NCBI RefSeq assembly: GCF_900292075.1
Contig: NZ_OLMV01000007.1
Span: forward strand, 1-64,000
DNA: 64,000 nt
Direction: 5' to 3'
Source of the DNA: Microbacterium timonense
GTDB taxonomy: Bacteria; Actinomycetota; Actinomycetes; Actinomycetales; Microbacteriaceae
Below are positions 1 through 10,182 of the stretch, piece after piece. The position numbers were made by a program, and so were the translations under genes. Below the pieces are notes generated by a model. The model worked only from the letters and a program-made list of their open reading frames with translations, was not told the DNA's origin and made no database searches. Position 1 is the stretch's first letter. Each line of letters begins with the position of its first letter.

Positions 1-51
1 CCCGCCGATCTCGAGCTCGATCCGCGAAGTGGGGGCGGAGGCCGCGTCCAT
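1..51 (-). CDS. copA: N-terminus of probable copper-exporting P-type ATPase (partial)
   Basis: Only the first 17 codons lie in the window (start ATG at 51-49, reading off the left edge). The peptide MDAASAPTSRIELEIGG is the usual lead-in to the first metal-binding HMA domain of CopA-type ATPases, where a GMTCASC motif normally follows. The start overlaps the copZ stop as TGATG, so the two genes are translationally coupled. CopA would pump Cu(I) out across the membrane. The call rests on the short peptide and on the copZ and CsoR-box context; the catalytic part is not visible. Confidence 0.7.
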   Translation of the reverse strand, partial: MDAASAPTSRIELEIGG

Positions 52-260
52 CAGGCGCGTACCGCGGAGTAGCCCGCCTCGTCGACGGCGGCGATCACGG
101 CGTCGTCCGAGAGCGCGCTTGTCGAGACGATCTTCAGCGTGCCCGCCGCCGCGCTCACCTGGACGTCTTCGACGCCGGCGAGTTTCGAGACCTCGCCGCG
201 CACCGAAGCCTCGCAGTGCCCGCAGCTCATCCCTGTCACCTTGTACTGGACCTCGGCCAT
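51..260 (-). CDS. copZ: Copper chaperone CopZ-like heavy-metal-associated (HMA) protein
   Basis: This 69-residue protein is a single HMA domain. The metal-binding GMSCGHC motif (two Cys at residues 13 and 16) sits in the first loop, and the length is normal for a free-standing CopZ. Such proteins bind Cu(I) in the cytoplasm and hand it to CopA or to the regulator CsoR. It is the first gene of a copZ-copA operon transcribed leftwards, with copA overlapping its stop. Two CsoR-like palindromes lie just upstream. A role with another soft metal cannot be excluded. Confidence 0.9.
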   Translation of the reverse strand: MAEVQYKVTGMSCGHCEASVRGEVSKLAGVEDVQVSAAAGTLKIVSTSALSDDAVIAAVDEAGYSAVRA

Positions 261-281
261 CCCGGCTCCTCTCTCACGTCC

Positions 282-298
282 ATACCCCGGAGGGGTAC
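282..298. promoter_or_regulatory. CsoR-like operator box 1
   Basis: ATACCCCGGAGGGGTAC is an inverted repeat with TACCCC/GGGGTA half-sites around a 3-nt centre, 22 bp upstream of the copZ start. This matches the GC-rich palindromes bound by the Cu(I)-sensing repressor CsoR. No csoR gene is in the window. Confidence 0.65.
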
Positions 299-310
299 CG
301 CCCCCACACT

Positions 311-327
311 ATACCCGGTGAGGGTAT
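311..327. promoter_or_regulatory. CsoR-like operator box 2
   Basis: ATACCCGGTGAGGGTAT is a second inverted repeat of the same type (ATACCC/GGGTAT, 5-nt centre). Its centre lies 29 bp from that of box 1, about three helical turns, so the two sites would lie on the same DNA face. Both precede the leftward copZ gene. Confidence 0.6.
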
Positions 328-527
328 GGGGTCGATTTGTCGGATCCGCCGAGTTATCCACAGACGGCGTCGTCCGGAGGACGCCGATTTGCGGTTTCAT
401 CACCCATTTCAAGCTGTTACAGATCGTTAACGAAAGGCAACATTGGCGAAGCCCCGCGGCCATTAGGTTTAGTGCACTGGGTCGGCGCCCGAGCCGGTCC
501 CGCGGTAATCACACAGCAAGGAGCAAC

Positions 528-1808
528 ATGAGCGTCTTCACCCGCTCGCGCACGTCCGCCTTCCTCGGCGGCATCGCGCTCGTCGGCGCCAGCGCCCTCG
601 TCCTCGCCGGCTGTTCCGGTGGCGGCACCGGTGGCAGCGACGAACCCACTGAAAGCGCGGGGCCCGTCGATGAGCTGAGCCTCAAGATCGGCACGGCCCT
701 CCCGCAGACCGGCAACCTCGCGTTCCTCGGCCCGCCCGAGGAGGCCGGCGTCGCGTACGCCGTGTCGCAGATCAACGACGCGACGGCGGACACCGGACTC
801 GACATCGACGTCGTGTACGGCGACTCGGGCGACACCGACAACAAGGCGTACGAGACCGAGATCCCGCGCCTGCTGGGCGAGGACGTTTCGGCCATCATCG
901 GCGCCGCGTCGTCGGGTGTCTCGCTGCAGTTCATCGACCAGGTCACCGGTGCGGGCGTCATCCAGTTCTCGCCGGCCAACACCTCGGACGCGTTCACGAC
1001 GTACGACGACAACGGGCTGTACTTCCGTACCGCACCGTCGGACGTCCTGCAGGGCGAGGTGCTCGGAAACCTGATCGCCGAGGACGGCAACCAGACGCTC
1101 GGCATGATCGTGCTGAACGACTCCTACGGCACCGGCCTTGCGAAGTACGTCACCGAGGCGTTCGAGGAAGCCGGCGGCGAGGTCGTCGCGGCTCCCACCT
1201 ACAACACGGGTGACACGAGCTTCGACGCGCAGATCTCCGAGGTCCTCGCGGCCGACCCCGACGCGATCGCCCTGATCACGTTCGAGGAGGTCAAGACCAT
1301 CCTTCCGAGCCTGTTCGGGCAGTTCCCGGCCGACAAGCTGTACTTCGTCGACGGCAACCTGGCGAACTTCGGCGACGAGTTCCCTGCGGGCTCGCTCACC
1401 GGCGCGAAGGGCACGTTCCCCGGCCTCTCGCTCGACACGATCACGGACTTCACCGACGCGCTGCAGACCTTCAACACCGATGAGGGCAACGAGCCGCTGA
1501 CGGAGTTCACCTACGCTGCGGAGTCCTACGACGCCACGATCCTCCTCGCCCTCGCGGCGCTGGCTGCCGGCTCGACCGACCCCGCGGCGATCTCCGAGAA
1601 GCTGATCGAGGTTTCGGGCGGCTCGGGCGACGGCGAGAAGTGCGAGTCGTACGCCGACTGCGCGGCCATCATCGTCGGTGGCGGCACCGCCGACTACGAC
1701 GGCATCTCGGGTCCGATCACGTTCGACGAGGTCGGCGACCCGACCGAGGCGTCGATCGGCATCTACCAGTTCAAGGACGACAACACCTACGAAGCTTACG
1801 AAGGCTGA
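528..1808 (+). CDS. Branched-chain amino-acid ABC transporter substrate-binding lipoprotein
   Basis: The 426-residue protein starts at an ATG preceded by AAGGAG. It has a lipoprotein signal with lipobox LAGC (lipidated Cys29) and a Ser/Gly-rich linker, then a type-1 periplasmic-binding fold of the LivJ/amide-binding (Peripla_BP_6) family: LKIGTALPQTGNLAFLG opens the first lobe. It should sit on the outer face of the membrane and deliver leucine, isoleucine, valine or a related compound to the LivHMGF permease encoded convergently just downstream. The reading frame stays open well upstream of 528, but that part has no Shine-Dalgarno or signal sequence and is not used here. The exact ligand cannot be read from sequence. 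Confidence 0.93.
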   Translation: MSVFTRSRTSAFLGGIALVGASALVLAGCSGGGTGGSDEPTESAGPVDELSLKIGTALPQTGNLAFLGPPEEAGVAYAVSQINDATADTGLDIDVVYGDSGDTDNKAYETEIPRLLGEDVSAIIGAASSGVSLQFIDQVTGAGVIQFSPANTSDAFTTYDDNGLYFRTAPSDVLQGEVLGNLIAEDGNQTLGMIVLNDSYGTGLAKYVTEAFEEAGGEVVAAPTYNTGDTSFDAQISEVLAADPDAIALITFEEVKTILPSLFGQFPADKLYFVDGNLANFGDEFPAGSLTGAKGTFPGLSLDTITDFTDALQTFNTDEGNEPLTEFTYAAESYDATILLALAALAAGSTDPAAISEKLIEVSGGSGDGEKCESYADCAAIIVGGGTADYDGISGPITFDEVGDPTEASIGIYQFKDDNTYEAYEG

Positions 1809-1820
1809 TCGTTCCTGACG

Positions 1821-1856
1821 AGAACGGCCCCGGGTCCGCGGATCCGGGGCCGTTCT
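1821..1856 (+). terminator. Intrinsic terminator of the binding-protein gene
   Basis: A perfect 13-bp stem (1821-1833 paired with 1844-1856) with a 10-nt loop lies 12 nt after the stop codon. The U-tract is weak, as is common in high-GC actinobacteria. Confidence 0.75.
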
Positions 1857-1884
1857 GCGTTCCCGGGCGGCTCGGCCGCGAGAC

Positions 1885-1932
1885 GCAACGACAAGGGGAC
1901 GGATGCCGCGGCATCCGTCCCCTTGTCGTTGC
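1885..1932. terminator. 48-bp perfect palindrome, probable bidirectional terminator
   Basis: Bases 1885-1908 are the exact reverse complement of 1909-1932, giving a 24-bp stem with essentially no loop. It lies between the convergent binding-protein gene and livF, 13 nt past the livF stop. It includes ACGGATGCC and its complement, the over-used word described in the findings. Confidence 0.7.
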
Positions 1933-1945
1933 TGGGCGGGAGGGG

Positions 1946-2686
1946 CTACTTGCCCAGCGTCCCCAGGTACAGCTCGGTGACCTTCGGGTCGTTCAGGAGC
2001 TCCCGGCCCGATCCGGTGTAGGCGTCGCGGCCCTGGTCGAGGACATAGCCGCGGTCGCAGATCTGCAGGCAGCGGCGGGCGTTCTGCTCCACCATGATGC
2101 AGGTCACGCCGGCGCGGTTGATCTCGGAGACGCGGATGAACGCCTCGTCCTGTCGGACGGGGGACAGGCCCGCCGACGGCTCGTCCAGGAGCAGCACCTT
2201 CGGGTCCATCATGAGCGCACGGCTCATCGCCACCATCTGGCGCTCTCCGCCGGACAGTGAGCCGGCACGCTGCTTGAGGCGCTTTCCGATCTCAGAGAAG
2301 ATGCCGGTCACGAACTCCAGGCGCTCCTTGTAGATGCCCGGCCGCTGGTAGAGCCCCATCTGGAGGTTCTCCTCGATGGTGAGGCTCGGGAACACGTTGT
2401 TCGTCTGCGGGATGAAGCCCACGCCGCGGGCGACCAGCTTGTTGGCGCGCAGACCGGTGATGTCCTCGCCCTCGAGCGAGATCTTGCCGCTGCGGATGTT
2501 GACCTGCCCGAAGATCGCCTTGAGCAGCGTGGACTTGCCGGCACCGTTCGGGCCGATGATGCCGATCAGCTCGCCCTGGTGGGCGACGAGGCTGCAGCCG
2601 TTGAGGATGTTCACGCCGGGCAGGTATCCGGCGTGGACGTCATCGATGACGACGACGGGGGTGCTCGTCGCGGTAGGGGTGCTCAT
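1946..2686 (-). CDS. livF: Branched-chain amino-acid ABC transporter ATP-binding protein LivF
   Basis: The 246-residue protein is a single ABC ATPase: Walker A GPNGAGKS at residues 45-52, signature LSGGERQMVAMSRAL, Walker B VLLLDEPSAGLSP and the switch His in the VEQN segment. That LSP variant and VEQN are typical of LivF. With LivG it powers import through LivH/LivM at the cytoplasmic face. Its ATG overlaps the livG stop by 4 bp, so it is the last gene of the livH-M-G-F operon. Length is normal for the family. Confidence 0.93.
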   Translation of the reverse strand: MSTPTATSTPVVVIDDVHAGYLPGVNILNGCSLVAHQGELIGIIGPNGAGKSTLLKAIFGQVNIRSGKISLEGEDITGLRANKLVARGVGFIPQTNNVFPSLTIEENLQMGLYQRPGIYKERLEFVTGIFSEIGKRLKQRAGSLSGGERQMVAMSRALMMDPKVLLLDEPSAGLSPVRQDEAFIRVSEINRAGVTCIMVEQNARRCLQICDRGYVLDQGRDAYTGSGRELLNDPKVTELYLGTLGK

Positions 2687-3726
2687 CGGCCCTCCTCCTC
2701 TTCTCGTGCGGTCTCGGCCTCGTCGCGGGTCTCCTCCGCGATGCCTTCGTCGACCAGCGTCTCGGCGACGGCAGCGGCCGAGGCCGCGGCATCCGTCGTG
2801 GGATCCGCCTGGATGACGTCGATGCGCCCGGTCACCACGCCGAGGTCGAGCTCCTGGTGGGCCCCGAGGTACGCGTCGATGACCGCCGGGTCCTTCATGA
2901 CGGCGTCGGGGGCGCCCTCAGCGACGATCCGCCCCTCGGCCATCACGACCACCCAGTCCGCGATGTGGCGCACCATGTGCATGTCGTGCTCCACGAACAG
3001 CACGGTCATGCCGAGGTCCTTGAGATCGAGGATGTGGTCCAGCAGCGATTGCGTGAGCGCCGGGTTGACGCCGGCCATCGGCTCGTCGAGCATCACGAGG
3101 GTCGGCTCCGTCATGAGAGACCGTGCCATCTCGAGGAGCTTGCGCTGACCGCCCGACAGGCTGGCCGCGAAGTCGTCAGCCTTGGTGTCGAGCTTGAACT
3201 TGGTCAGCAGCTGCATCGCGCGCTCTTCGAGCTCGGCATCCTGCGACTTCCACAGGGCCGGGATGAGACTGGCCCAGAAGTGCTCGCCGCGCTGATTCTT
3301 GGCGCCCAGCTTCATGTTCTCCATGACGGTGAGCAGCCCCAGCGCCTTGGTGAGCTGGAAGGTGCGGACCAGCCCCATGCGCGCGACCTTGTACGCGGGC
3401 ACGCCCGACAGCGACGTGCCGTCGAAGGTCCAGGTGCCGTGGTCGGGCTTGTCGAATCCGGTGAGCAGGTTGAACAGGGTGGTCTTGCCTGCGCCGTTCG
3501 GCCCGATGAGGGCGGTGATCGCGCCGCGAGGCACCTCGAGGTGGTCGACGTCCACGGCGTTCACACCGCCGAACGAGCGACGCACGCCGTCGGCGATGAT
3601 GATCGGGTCGACCTTGGCGACGCCGGGTGCCGCCTCGCCGACGTGAAGGCCCGTCGTCTTGGGGCGGGCCACGGGCGCGGCGCCGGTTGCCGGGGCCGCG
3701 TCGGGCGTGATGCCGTTACTTGACAA
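2683..3726 (-). CDS. livG: Branched-chain amino-acid ABC transporter ATP-binding protein LivG
   Basis: The protein has Walker A GPNGAGKT (residues 75-82), signature LSGGQRKLLEMARSL, Walker B LVMLDEPMAGVNP and the VEHDM switch, the LivG signature set. At 347 residues it is longer than the usual ~255. There is a ~45-residue Ala/Pro-rich N-terminal lead and a ~55-residue acidic Ala/Glu-rich tail, neither with a recognisable domain. The start is TTG, inside the last codons of livM (11-bp overlap), which implies translational coupling. A downstream start inside the lead is possible. Confidence 0.9.
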   Translation of the reverse strand: MSSNGITPDAAPATGAAPVARPKTTGLHVGEAAPGVAKVDPIIIADGVRRSFGGVNAVDVDHLEVPRGAITALIGPNGAGKTTLFNLLTGFDKPDHGTWTFDGTSLSGVPAYKVARMGLVRTFQLTKALGLLTVMENMKLGAKNQRGEHFWASLIPALWKSQDAELEERAMQLLTKFKLDTKADDFAASLSGGQRKLLEMARSLMTEPTLVMLDEPMAGVNPALTQSLLDHILDLKDLGMTVLFVEHDMHMVRHIADWVVVMAEGRIVAEGAPDAVMKDPAVIDAYLGAHQELDLGVVTGRIDVIQADPTTDAAASAAAVAETLVDEGIAEETRDEAETAREEEEGR

Positions 3727-4696
3727 AGGTCAGCTCCTTCTTGTTGCCCAGAAGACCCTGGGGCATGAAGATCACGAGCAGCATGAGCGCGACGCCCACG
3801 AGGATGAAGCGCAGCGTGCCGGCCTGGATCTGGGTGAGGCCGGGAAGCCAGCCTGCCGCGGCCATCGCGGGCAGCACGTTCGAGAGGAACGTCTGCAGCA
3901 CCCAGAAGATGAGCGACCCCAGGAGAGGGCCGAACACCGTGGCCGCGCCGCCGAGGAGCAGTGCCGTCCAGACGAAGAAGGTGAGCGAGGTGACGTACAC
4001 GCCGGGGCTCACGGCCGAGGGAAGGGCGTAGACGATGCCGCCCGCCGCGGCGAGCACACCGCCCAGCACGAGCGCCTGCATCTTGTACGAGAAGACGTTC
4101 TTGCCGAGCGACCGCACGGCGTCTTCGTCCTCGCGGATGCCCTTGATGGTGCGTCCCCACGGGCTGCGGGTCAGCATCCACACCACCAGGGCGGCGATCC
4201 CGAGCGTCACCAGGCCCATGATCCGCACCCACCAGCCGTTGGCGTTGTAGACCCACGGGCCGAAGCCGTATTCGCCGGGCGGGATCGGGTTGGATGCCCG
4301 GAAGCTGTTGTGATACCCGCTCAGGCCGTCGGCGGAGCCCGTGACGGCGTCGAAGGCGGTCGTGAGGAACAGCAGGCGCACCACCTCGGCGGCGGCGATC
4401 GTCACGATGGCGAGGTAGTCGCCGCGCAGACGCAGGGTCGGGATGCCGAGGATGAGGGCGAACAGTGCCGCCGCGGCGAGGCCGACGAGGGCGCCCGCCC
4501 ACCATTCGAACCCGAACGTGAGGATCGAGATCGCGTAGCCGTAGGCTCCGATGGCCATGAAGCCGGCGATGCCCATGTTGATCAGACCCGCGTAGCCGAA
4601 GTGCACCGCGAGGCCGAGCGCGGCCAGCGCGTACCCGATCGTCGCCGGGCTGATGATCGACGAGGCGGTGTTGGAGAGAATCTGCAGCCAGTCCAT
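3716..4696 (-). CDS. livM: Branched-chain amino-acid ABC transporter permease LivM
   Basis: The 326-residue integral membrane protein has many hydrophobic helices and the conserved cytoplasmic loop with GRTIKGIREDEDAVRSLGKN, the coupling segment of LivM-type permeases that contacts the ATPases. It would form the heterodimeric channel with LivH. It lies 10 bp downstream of livH and overlaps livG, so all four transport genes are cotranscribed leftwards. Confidence 0.92.
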   Translation of the reverse strand: MDWLQILSNTASSIISPATIGYALAALGLAVHFGYAGLINMGIAGFMAIGAYGYAISILTFGFEWWAGALVGLAAAALFALILGIPTLRLRGDYLAIVTIAAAEVVRLLFLTTAFDAVTGSADGLSGYHNSFRASNPIPPGEYGFGPWVYNANGWWVRIMGLVTLGIAALVVWMLTRSPWGRTIKGIREDEDAVRSLGKNVFSYKMQALVLGGVLAAAGGIVYALPSAVSPGVYVTSLTFFVWTALLLGGAATVFGPLLGSLIFWVLQTFLSNVLPAMAAAGWLPGLTQIQAGTLRFILVGVALMLLVIFMPQGLLGNKKELTFVK

Positions 4697-4706
4697 GAGT
4701 GTGCCC

Positions 4707-6029
4707 CTAACCGATCCGCTCGCGTCGACCCAAGATGCCCTGTGGTCGGAACAGCAGGATCACGATGAGGATGAACAATGCGCTGGCGTACTTGAGGTCG
4801 GCCGGGATCCACAGGCTCGACACCTCCACCAGGATTCCGACGATGAGTGCGCCGACCAGGGCGCCGTATGCGGTTCCGAGACCGCCCAGCACGACGGCGG
4901 CGAACATCAGCAGCAGGATCTGTGCGCCCATGTCCCACTTGATGCCCGGGCGGTAGTACGCGTAGAGGATGCCGGCGAGGCCGGCGAGGCCGCCCGCGAC
5001 GATCCAGACGATGCGCACCACGGCGTCCACGTCGATGCCGGATGCCGCCGCCAGAGACGGGTTGTCCGAGATGGCCCGCGTCGCCTTGCCGATCCGGGAG
5101 CGGGTCAGCCACAGGGCGAAGGCCACGATGACGACGATCGAGATCACCAGCGAGACGAGGTCGATCACGCTGAGCTGCACGGCCCCGAAGAGCGGGATCT
5201 TGGTCTCCGCCGAGCCGGGCAGCTGCAAGGTGCCGCCGCCGATCACCAGCTGGAAGGTGTAGCGCAGCGCGAGGGACAGACCGATGCTCACGATCATGAG
5301 CTGCACGACGCCCACGCGTCGCCTTCGCAGCGGTCTCCACAGGATCATGTCGAGCACGAGCCCGAGCCCCGCGCTCAGGATCACCGCGATCGGGTAGGCG
5401 AGCCACCACGGCAGCGCCAGCGTGGCCGGCACCACCAGGAGGTAGGCCGCGATGGCGCCGAAGGTCACCATCTCGCCGTGCGCGAAGTTCGAGATGCCGG
5501 TCGTGCCGTACACGAGGGTCAGGCCGATCGCCGCCAGTGCGAGCATGAGGCCGAAGCTGATGCCCTGCACGATGCGCTGCACGAACTGGTCGAAGAAGCT
5601 CGTGACGTTGCGCTCGCCCTCGCCGATGAAGAAGTTCACCGAGACACGGCCGCCCTGGCCCATCTCGACTTCCTTGACGTTGGGGGTGTCGTCCTCGGGG
5701 TCGACGACCGCGATGCCCTCGGGCAGCGTTTCTTCGTTCAGGGTCACGACGTAGGTCTCGCCGCGCTCCGGGACGTTGACGTGCCATTGGCCGTTCTCGT
5801 CGGTCTCGACCTCCTGCTTGCCGCCGGGGCCGTCGATGGTCAGTTCCACGCCTTCGAGCGGCTCGCCGTCGAGCTGCACGTTGCCGCTGATGCGGTAGGG
5901 ATCGCCTTCCGCCGCCAGCGCGGGCGCGGCCGTCGCGAACATTCCGATCGCGACGAGCATCAGACCGAAGAGCACCGCCAGGATGCGCGCTCGGTCGACG
6001 CGTTTTGCGGTCACAGTCGTAGGACCCAC
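4707..6029 (-). CDS. livH: LivH-type branched-chain amino-acid permease with secreted N-terminal domain
   Basis: From the GTG at 6029, preceded by GGAGG, the protein has 440 residues against ~290 for ordinary LivH. Residues 1-40 are a Sec-type signal sequence ending in APALAA. Residues ~44-130 form a beta-rich module (YRISGNVQLDGEPLEGVELT, then GQWHVNVPERG) resembling carboxypeptidase-regulatory-like or Ig-like domains. From ~145 on comes a normal LivH permease (IVQGISFGLMLALAAIGLTL, NFAHGEM). It is the first gene of the operon. The reading frame is open to 6125, but the sequence before 6029 lacks a signal or ribosome site. The extra domain would lie outside the membrane, perhaps touching the binding lipoprotein; that is inference. 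Confidence 0.88.
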   Translation of the reverse strand: MGPTTVTAKRVDRARILAVLFGLMLVAIGMFATAAPALAAEGDPYRISGNVQLDGEPLEGVELTIDGPGGKQEVETDENGQWHVNVPERGETYVVTLNEETLPEGIAVVDPEDDTPNVKEVEMGQGGRVSVNFFIGEGERNVTSFFDQFVQRIVQGISFGLMLALAAIGLTLVYGTTGISNFAHGEMVTFGAIAAYLLVVPATLALPWWLAYPIAVILSAGLGLVLDMILWRPLRRRRVGVVQLMIVSIGLSLALRYTFQLVIGGGTLQLPGSAETKIPLFGAVQLSVIDLVSLVISIVVIVAFALWLTRSRIGKATRAISDNPSLAAASGIDVDAVVRIVWIVAGGLAGLAGILYAYYRPGIKWDMGAQILLLMFAAVVLGGLGTAYGALVGALIVGILVEVSSLWIPADLKYASALFILIVILLFRPQGILGRRERIG

Positions 6030-7855
<1,826 letters not shown>

Positions 7856-7902
7856 CCGGGCGTCCGATCCGCGGCGAGCTGCCCGGGCGCTAGCCTGTCG
7901 CC

Positions 7903-8526
7903 ATGATCAGGCGAACGCGGCATCCCGCGGCGACGCAGCGCACGGTCCGTCTCGAGGCGTTCACCGACGGCGTCTTCGCCATCGCGGCGACGCTGCTGGT
8001 GCTCGATCTCACCACGCATTCGCTGGGCAAGATCGACTCCGACGCCCAGATGTGGGCGGCGCTGGGCCAGATGGGCGAGCTGTTCTTCAACTTCGCGCTG
8101 AGCTTCGTGCTGCTGTGCCTGCTCTGGATGGTGCATGTGCAGCAGTTCGAGCACATCGAGCGGGCGGACGGGACACTGCTGTGGCTGAACAACGCACGGC
8201 TGCTGTTCATCGTGCTGGTCCCGTTCGCGACCGGTCTGATGACGGAGTACCAGGAGTGGTTCGCGGGCCGCATGGCGATGCCGGTCACGTTCTTCCTCGC
8301 CATCGCCATCAGCTGGGTGCAGTGGCAGTGGGCGATGCGGCGCCGTGAGGAGATGATGCCCGACCTCTCCGACGACGAGGCCCGTGCGTACTCGCGCGGC
8401 TCGCTGAGCGCCGTGATCATCGGCGCCCTCGTCCTCGTGCTGTCGCCGTTGATCGGCTCGGCCGCCTTCCTGCTGTTCCTGTTCGACGGCCTGTTCACCC
8501 GGGTGCTGCGAGGCAAAGGGGTCTGA
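7903..8526 (+). CDS. TMEM175-family (DUF1211) potassium-channel-like membrane protein
   Basis: The 207-residue protein begins with RLEAFTDGVFAIAATLLVLDL (residues 16-36), the signature first helix of bacterial TMEM175 proteins (consensus FSDGVFAIxxTLLVL). About six hydrophobic segments follow. Bacterial homologues form tetrameric K+ channels, whereas the eukaryotic protein is lysosomal. Here Ser of the FSDG motif is Thr. The physiological role is unknown. It lies 47 bp after guaB and may be cotranscribed with it. Confidence 0.82.
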   Translation: MIRRTRHPAATQRTVRLEAFTDGVFAIAATLLVLDLTTHSLGKIDSDAQMWAALGQMGELFFNFALSFVLLCLLWMVHVQQFEHIERADGTLLWLNNARLLFIVLVPFATGLMTEYQEWFAGRMAMPVTFFLAIAISWVQWQWAMRRREEMMPDLSDDEARAYSRGSLSAVIIGALVLVLSPLIGSAAFLLFLFDGLFTRVLRGKGV

Positions 8527-8543
8527 CGCGTTCGGACTTCGAT

Positions 8544-8582
8544 GCCGGGCGGGGGTGGATGCCGCCACCTGCCCCGCCCGGC
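8544..8582. terminator. Bidirectional terminator between convergent genes
   Basis: The 11-bp stem GCCGGGCGGGG (8544-8554) pairs with 8572-8582, and an inner GTGG/CCAC stem extends it. It sits between the TMEM175-like gene and the leftward MFS gene and can serve both. Confidence 0.65.
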
Positions 8583-8598
8583 GCACACCGACGCGGGG

Positions 8599-10089
8599 TC
8601 AGCCGGTGGTGAGCACTTCCCGCTCGCGTGAGGACTCCGGCGCAGTCGCGTCGAGCTCGGTGCTCTCGGCGGTGCCGGGGTTCGCGGCATCCGTCGCCGA
8701 CTTTCCGGACGGCAGCCACAGCGCCACGACCGTGGCGGCGAACAGCACCGCCGCGCCGGTGAACACGGCAGGGCGGGCGGCGTCGACGTAGAGGTCGGGC
8801 ATGAGCTCGCCGCCGGCGCCGACGAAGATCGCCGTCATGACGGCGGTGCCGAGCGCCACGCCCAGCTCACGCACCGTCGAGTTCACGCCCGAGGCTTTGG
8901 CGTGGTCCACGAGTCCCAGCGTCGCCAGGAGCGCCGTGGCCGAGGGTGCGAAGACCAGCGCCATGCCGACGCCGGCCATGACGAACGGCGCGATGAGCAC
9001 CGGATAGTCGAGGTCGGTGGACATGACCGCGGCGATCCAGGTGAGCGCGACGCCCTGCAGCGCCAGACCGAGCACGAGCAGCACGCGCGTGCCGACGCGC
9101 GGGGCCAGGATGCCGGCGACCGGGGCGATGAACATCGGTGCGAGGGTCCAGGGTGTGGTCTGCACGGCGGCCTCGAGCGGCGACGAGCCGCCGACGACCT
9201 GCAGGTACTGGATCAGCAGGAACACCGCTCCGAAGGTGCCGAAGCTGAACGCGAAGCCGACGATGTTGGTGATCGAGAACGATCGGTCGCGGAACAGCCG
9301 CAACGGCATGAGCGGTGCCTTCGCGCGGGCCTGCCACACCAGGAAGCCGGCCACCAGCGCCGCGCCGAGCGCGATCTCGGCGATGACGCCGACCGAGTCC
9401 CACCCGTCGTCGTTGCCTCGGACGATGGCGTGCACCAGTGCGAGGACCCCGGCTGCCGCCAGCACCGCACCCGGCACGTCGATGCGCGCGCGGGCGCCGA
9501 AGTCGTTGGCCAGGACGACCAGCGCGAGCGGGATGGCGATCAGGGCGACCGGCACATTGAGCCAGAAGATCGCCTGCCAGTTCCAGCCCTCCATGATGGC
9601 TCCGCCGACGAGCGGGCCGACGGCGACACCGAGCCCCGATACCCCGCCCCAGATGCCGATGGCGAGGGGGCGTCGTGCCGGCGCGACCGCGCCGGACAGG
9701 AGTGCCAGCGACAGCGGCATCACTCCCGCCGCGCCGAGACCTTGCACCGCCCGTGCCGCGATGAGCTGGCCGGGGTCGGTGCTCAGCGCGGCGAAGACCG
9801 AGCCGGCGCCGAACAGCGCGATGCCGATGGCGAAGACGGTGCGCCGGCCGAAGCGGTCGCCCAGTGCCGAGGCGACGAGGATCGCTCCGGCGAAGGCCAG
9901 TGTGTACGCGTTGACGAACCACTGCAGCTCTTCGACGCTCGCGCCCATGTCGCGGTGCAGCACGGGGAGGGCGTTGGTCATCACGAGGTTGTCGAGCGTG
10001 GCCATGAACATCGGGAGGGATGCCGCGGCCAGCACGAGCGCGAACGGCCGCGCCCGTCGAGGGCTCGCGGCGAGGGGTGAGTCGGTCAT
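8599..10089 (-). CDS. MFS drug exporter, DHA2 (EmrB/QacA) type with 14 helices
   Basis: The 496-residue polytopic protein shows MATLDNLVMTNALPVLHRDMG at the first helix, the motif-A loop ASALGDRFGRRTVFAIG and the motif-C stretch GVSGLGVAVGPLVGGAI. Length and motif order fit the 14-TM DHA2 family of proton-coupled multidrug exporters. It is divergent from a TetR gene with two near-identical palindromes between them, so induction by an exported compound sensed by that TetR is likely. The substrate is unknown. Confidence 0.9.
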   Translation of the reverse strand: MTDSPLAASPRRARPFALVLAAASLPMFMATLDNLVMTNALPVLHRDMGASVEELQWFVNAYTLAFAGAILVASALGDRFGRRTVFAIGIALFGAGSVFAALSTDPGQLIAARAVQGLGAAGVMPLSLALLSGAVAPARRPLAIGIWGGVSGLGVAVGPLVGGAIMEGWNWQAIFWLNVPVALIAIPLALVVLANDFGARARIDVPGAVLAAAGVLALVHAIVRGNDDGWDSVGVIAEIALGAALVAGFLVWQARAKAPLMPLRLFRDRSFSITNIVGFAFSFGTFGAVFLLIQYLQVVGGSSPLEAAVQTTPWTLAPMFIAPVAGILAPRVGTRVLLVLGLALQGVALTWIAAVMSTDLDYPVLIAPFVMAGVGMALVFAPSATALLATLGLVDHAKASGVNSTVRELGVALGTAVMTAIFVGAGGELMPDLYVDAARPAVFTGAAVLFAATVVALWLPSGKSATDAANPGTAESTELDATAPESSREREVLTTG

Positions 10090-10103
10090 TCGAAGCTCCG
10101 GTT

Positions 10104-10119
10104 GTAATTGGATGATTAC
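10104..10119. promoter_or_regulatory. Operator half of the MFS/TetR intergenic pair (site 1)
   Basis: GTAATTGGATGATTAC is an inverted repeat (GTAATt/GATTAC, 4-nt centre) 14 bp upstream of the MFS start. It is nearly identical to site 2 at 10135-10150. Confidence 0.6.
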
Positions 10120-10134
10120 CTGTTGAGCAATGTA

Positions 10135-10150
10135 GTAATCGATTGATTAC
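10135..10150. promoter_or_regulatory. TetR operator in the MFS/TetR intergenic region (site 2)
   Basis: GTAATCGATTGATTAC has perfect 6-bp GTAATC/GATTAC arms around a 4-nt centre. It is 31 bp, about three helical turns, from site 1, which suits a repressor dimer on each site controlling both divergent promoters. Confidence 0.68.
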
Positions 10151-10182
10151 AAAGTCAAGTCATTCGCTGATAACCTTCGACC

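Noticed and set aside
216..527. N-terminal extension of the Liv binding protein
   Set aside because: It is open in frame but has no ribosome site, and the lipoprotein signal begins exactly at 528 after AAGGAG.
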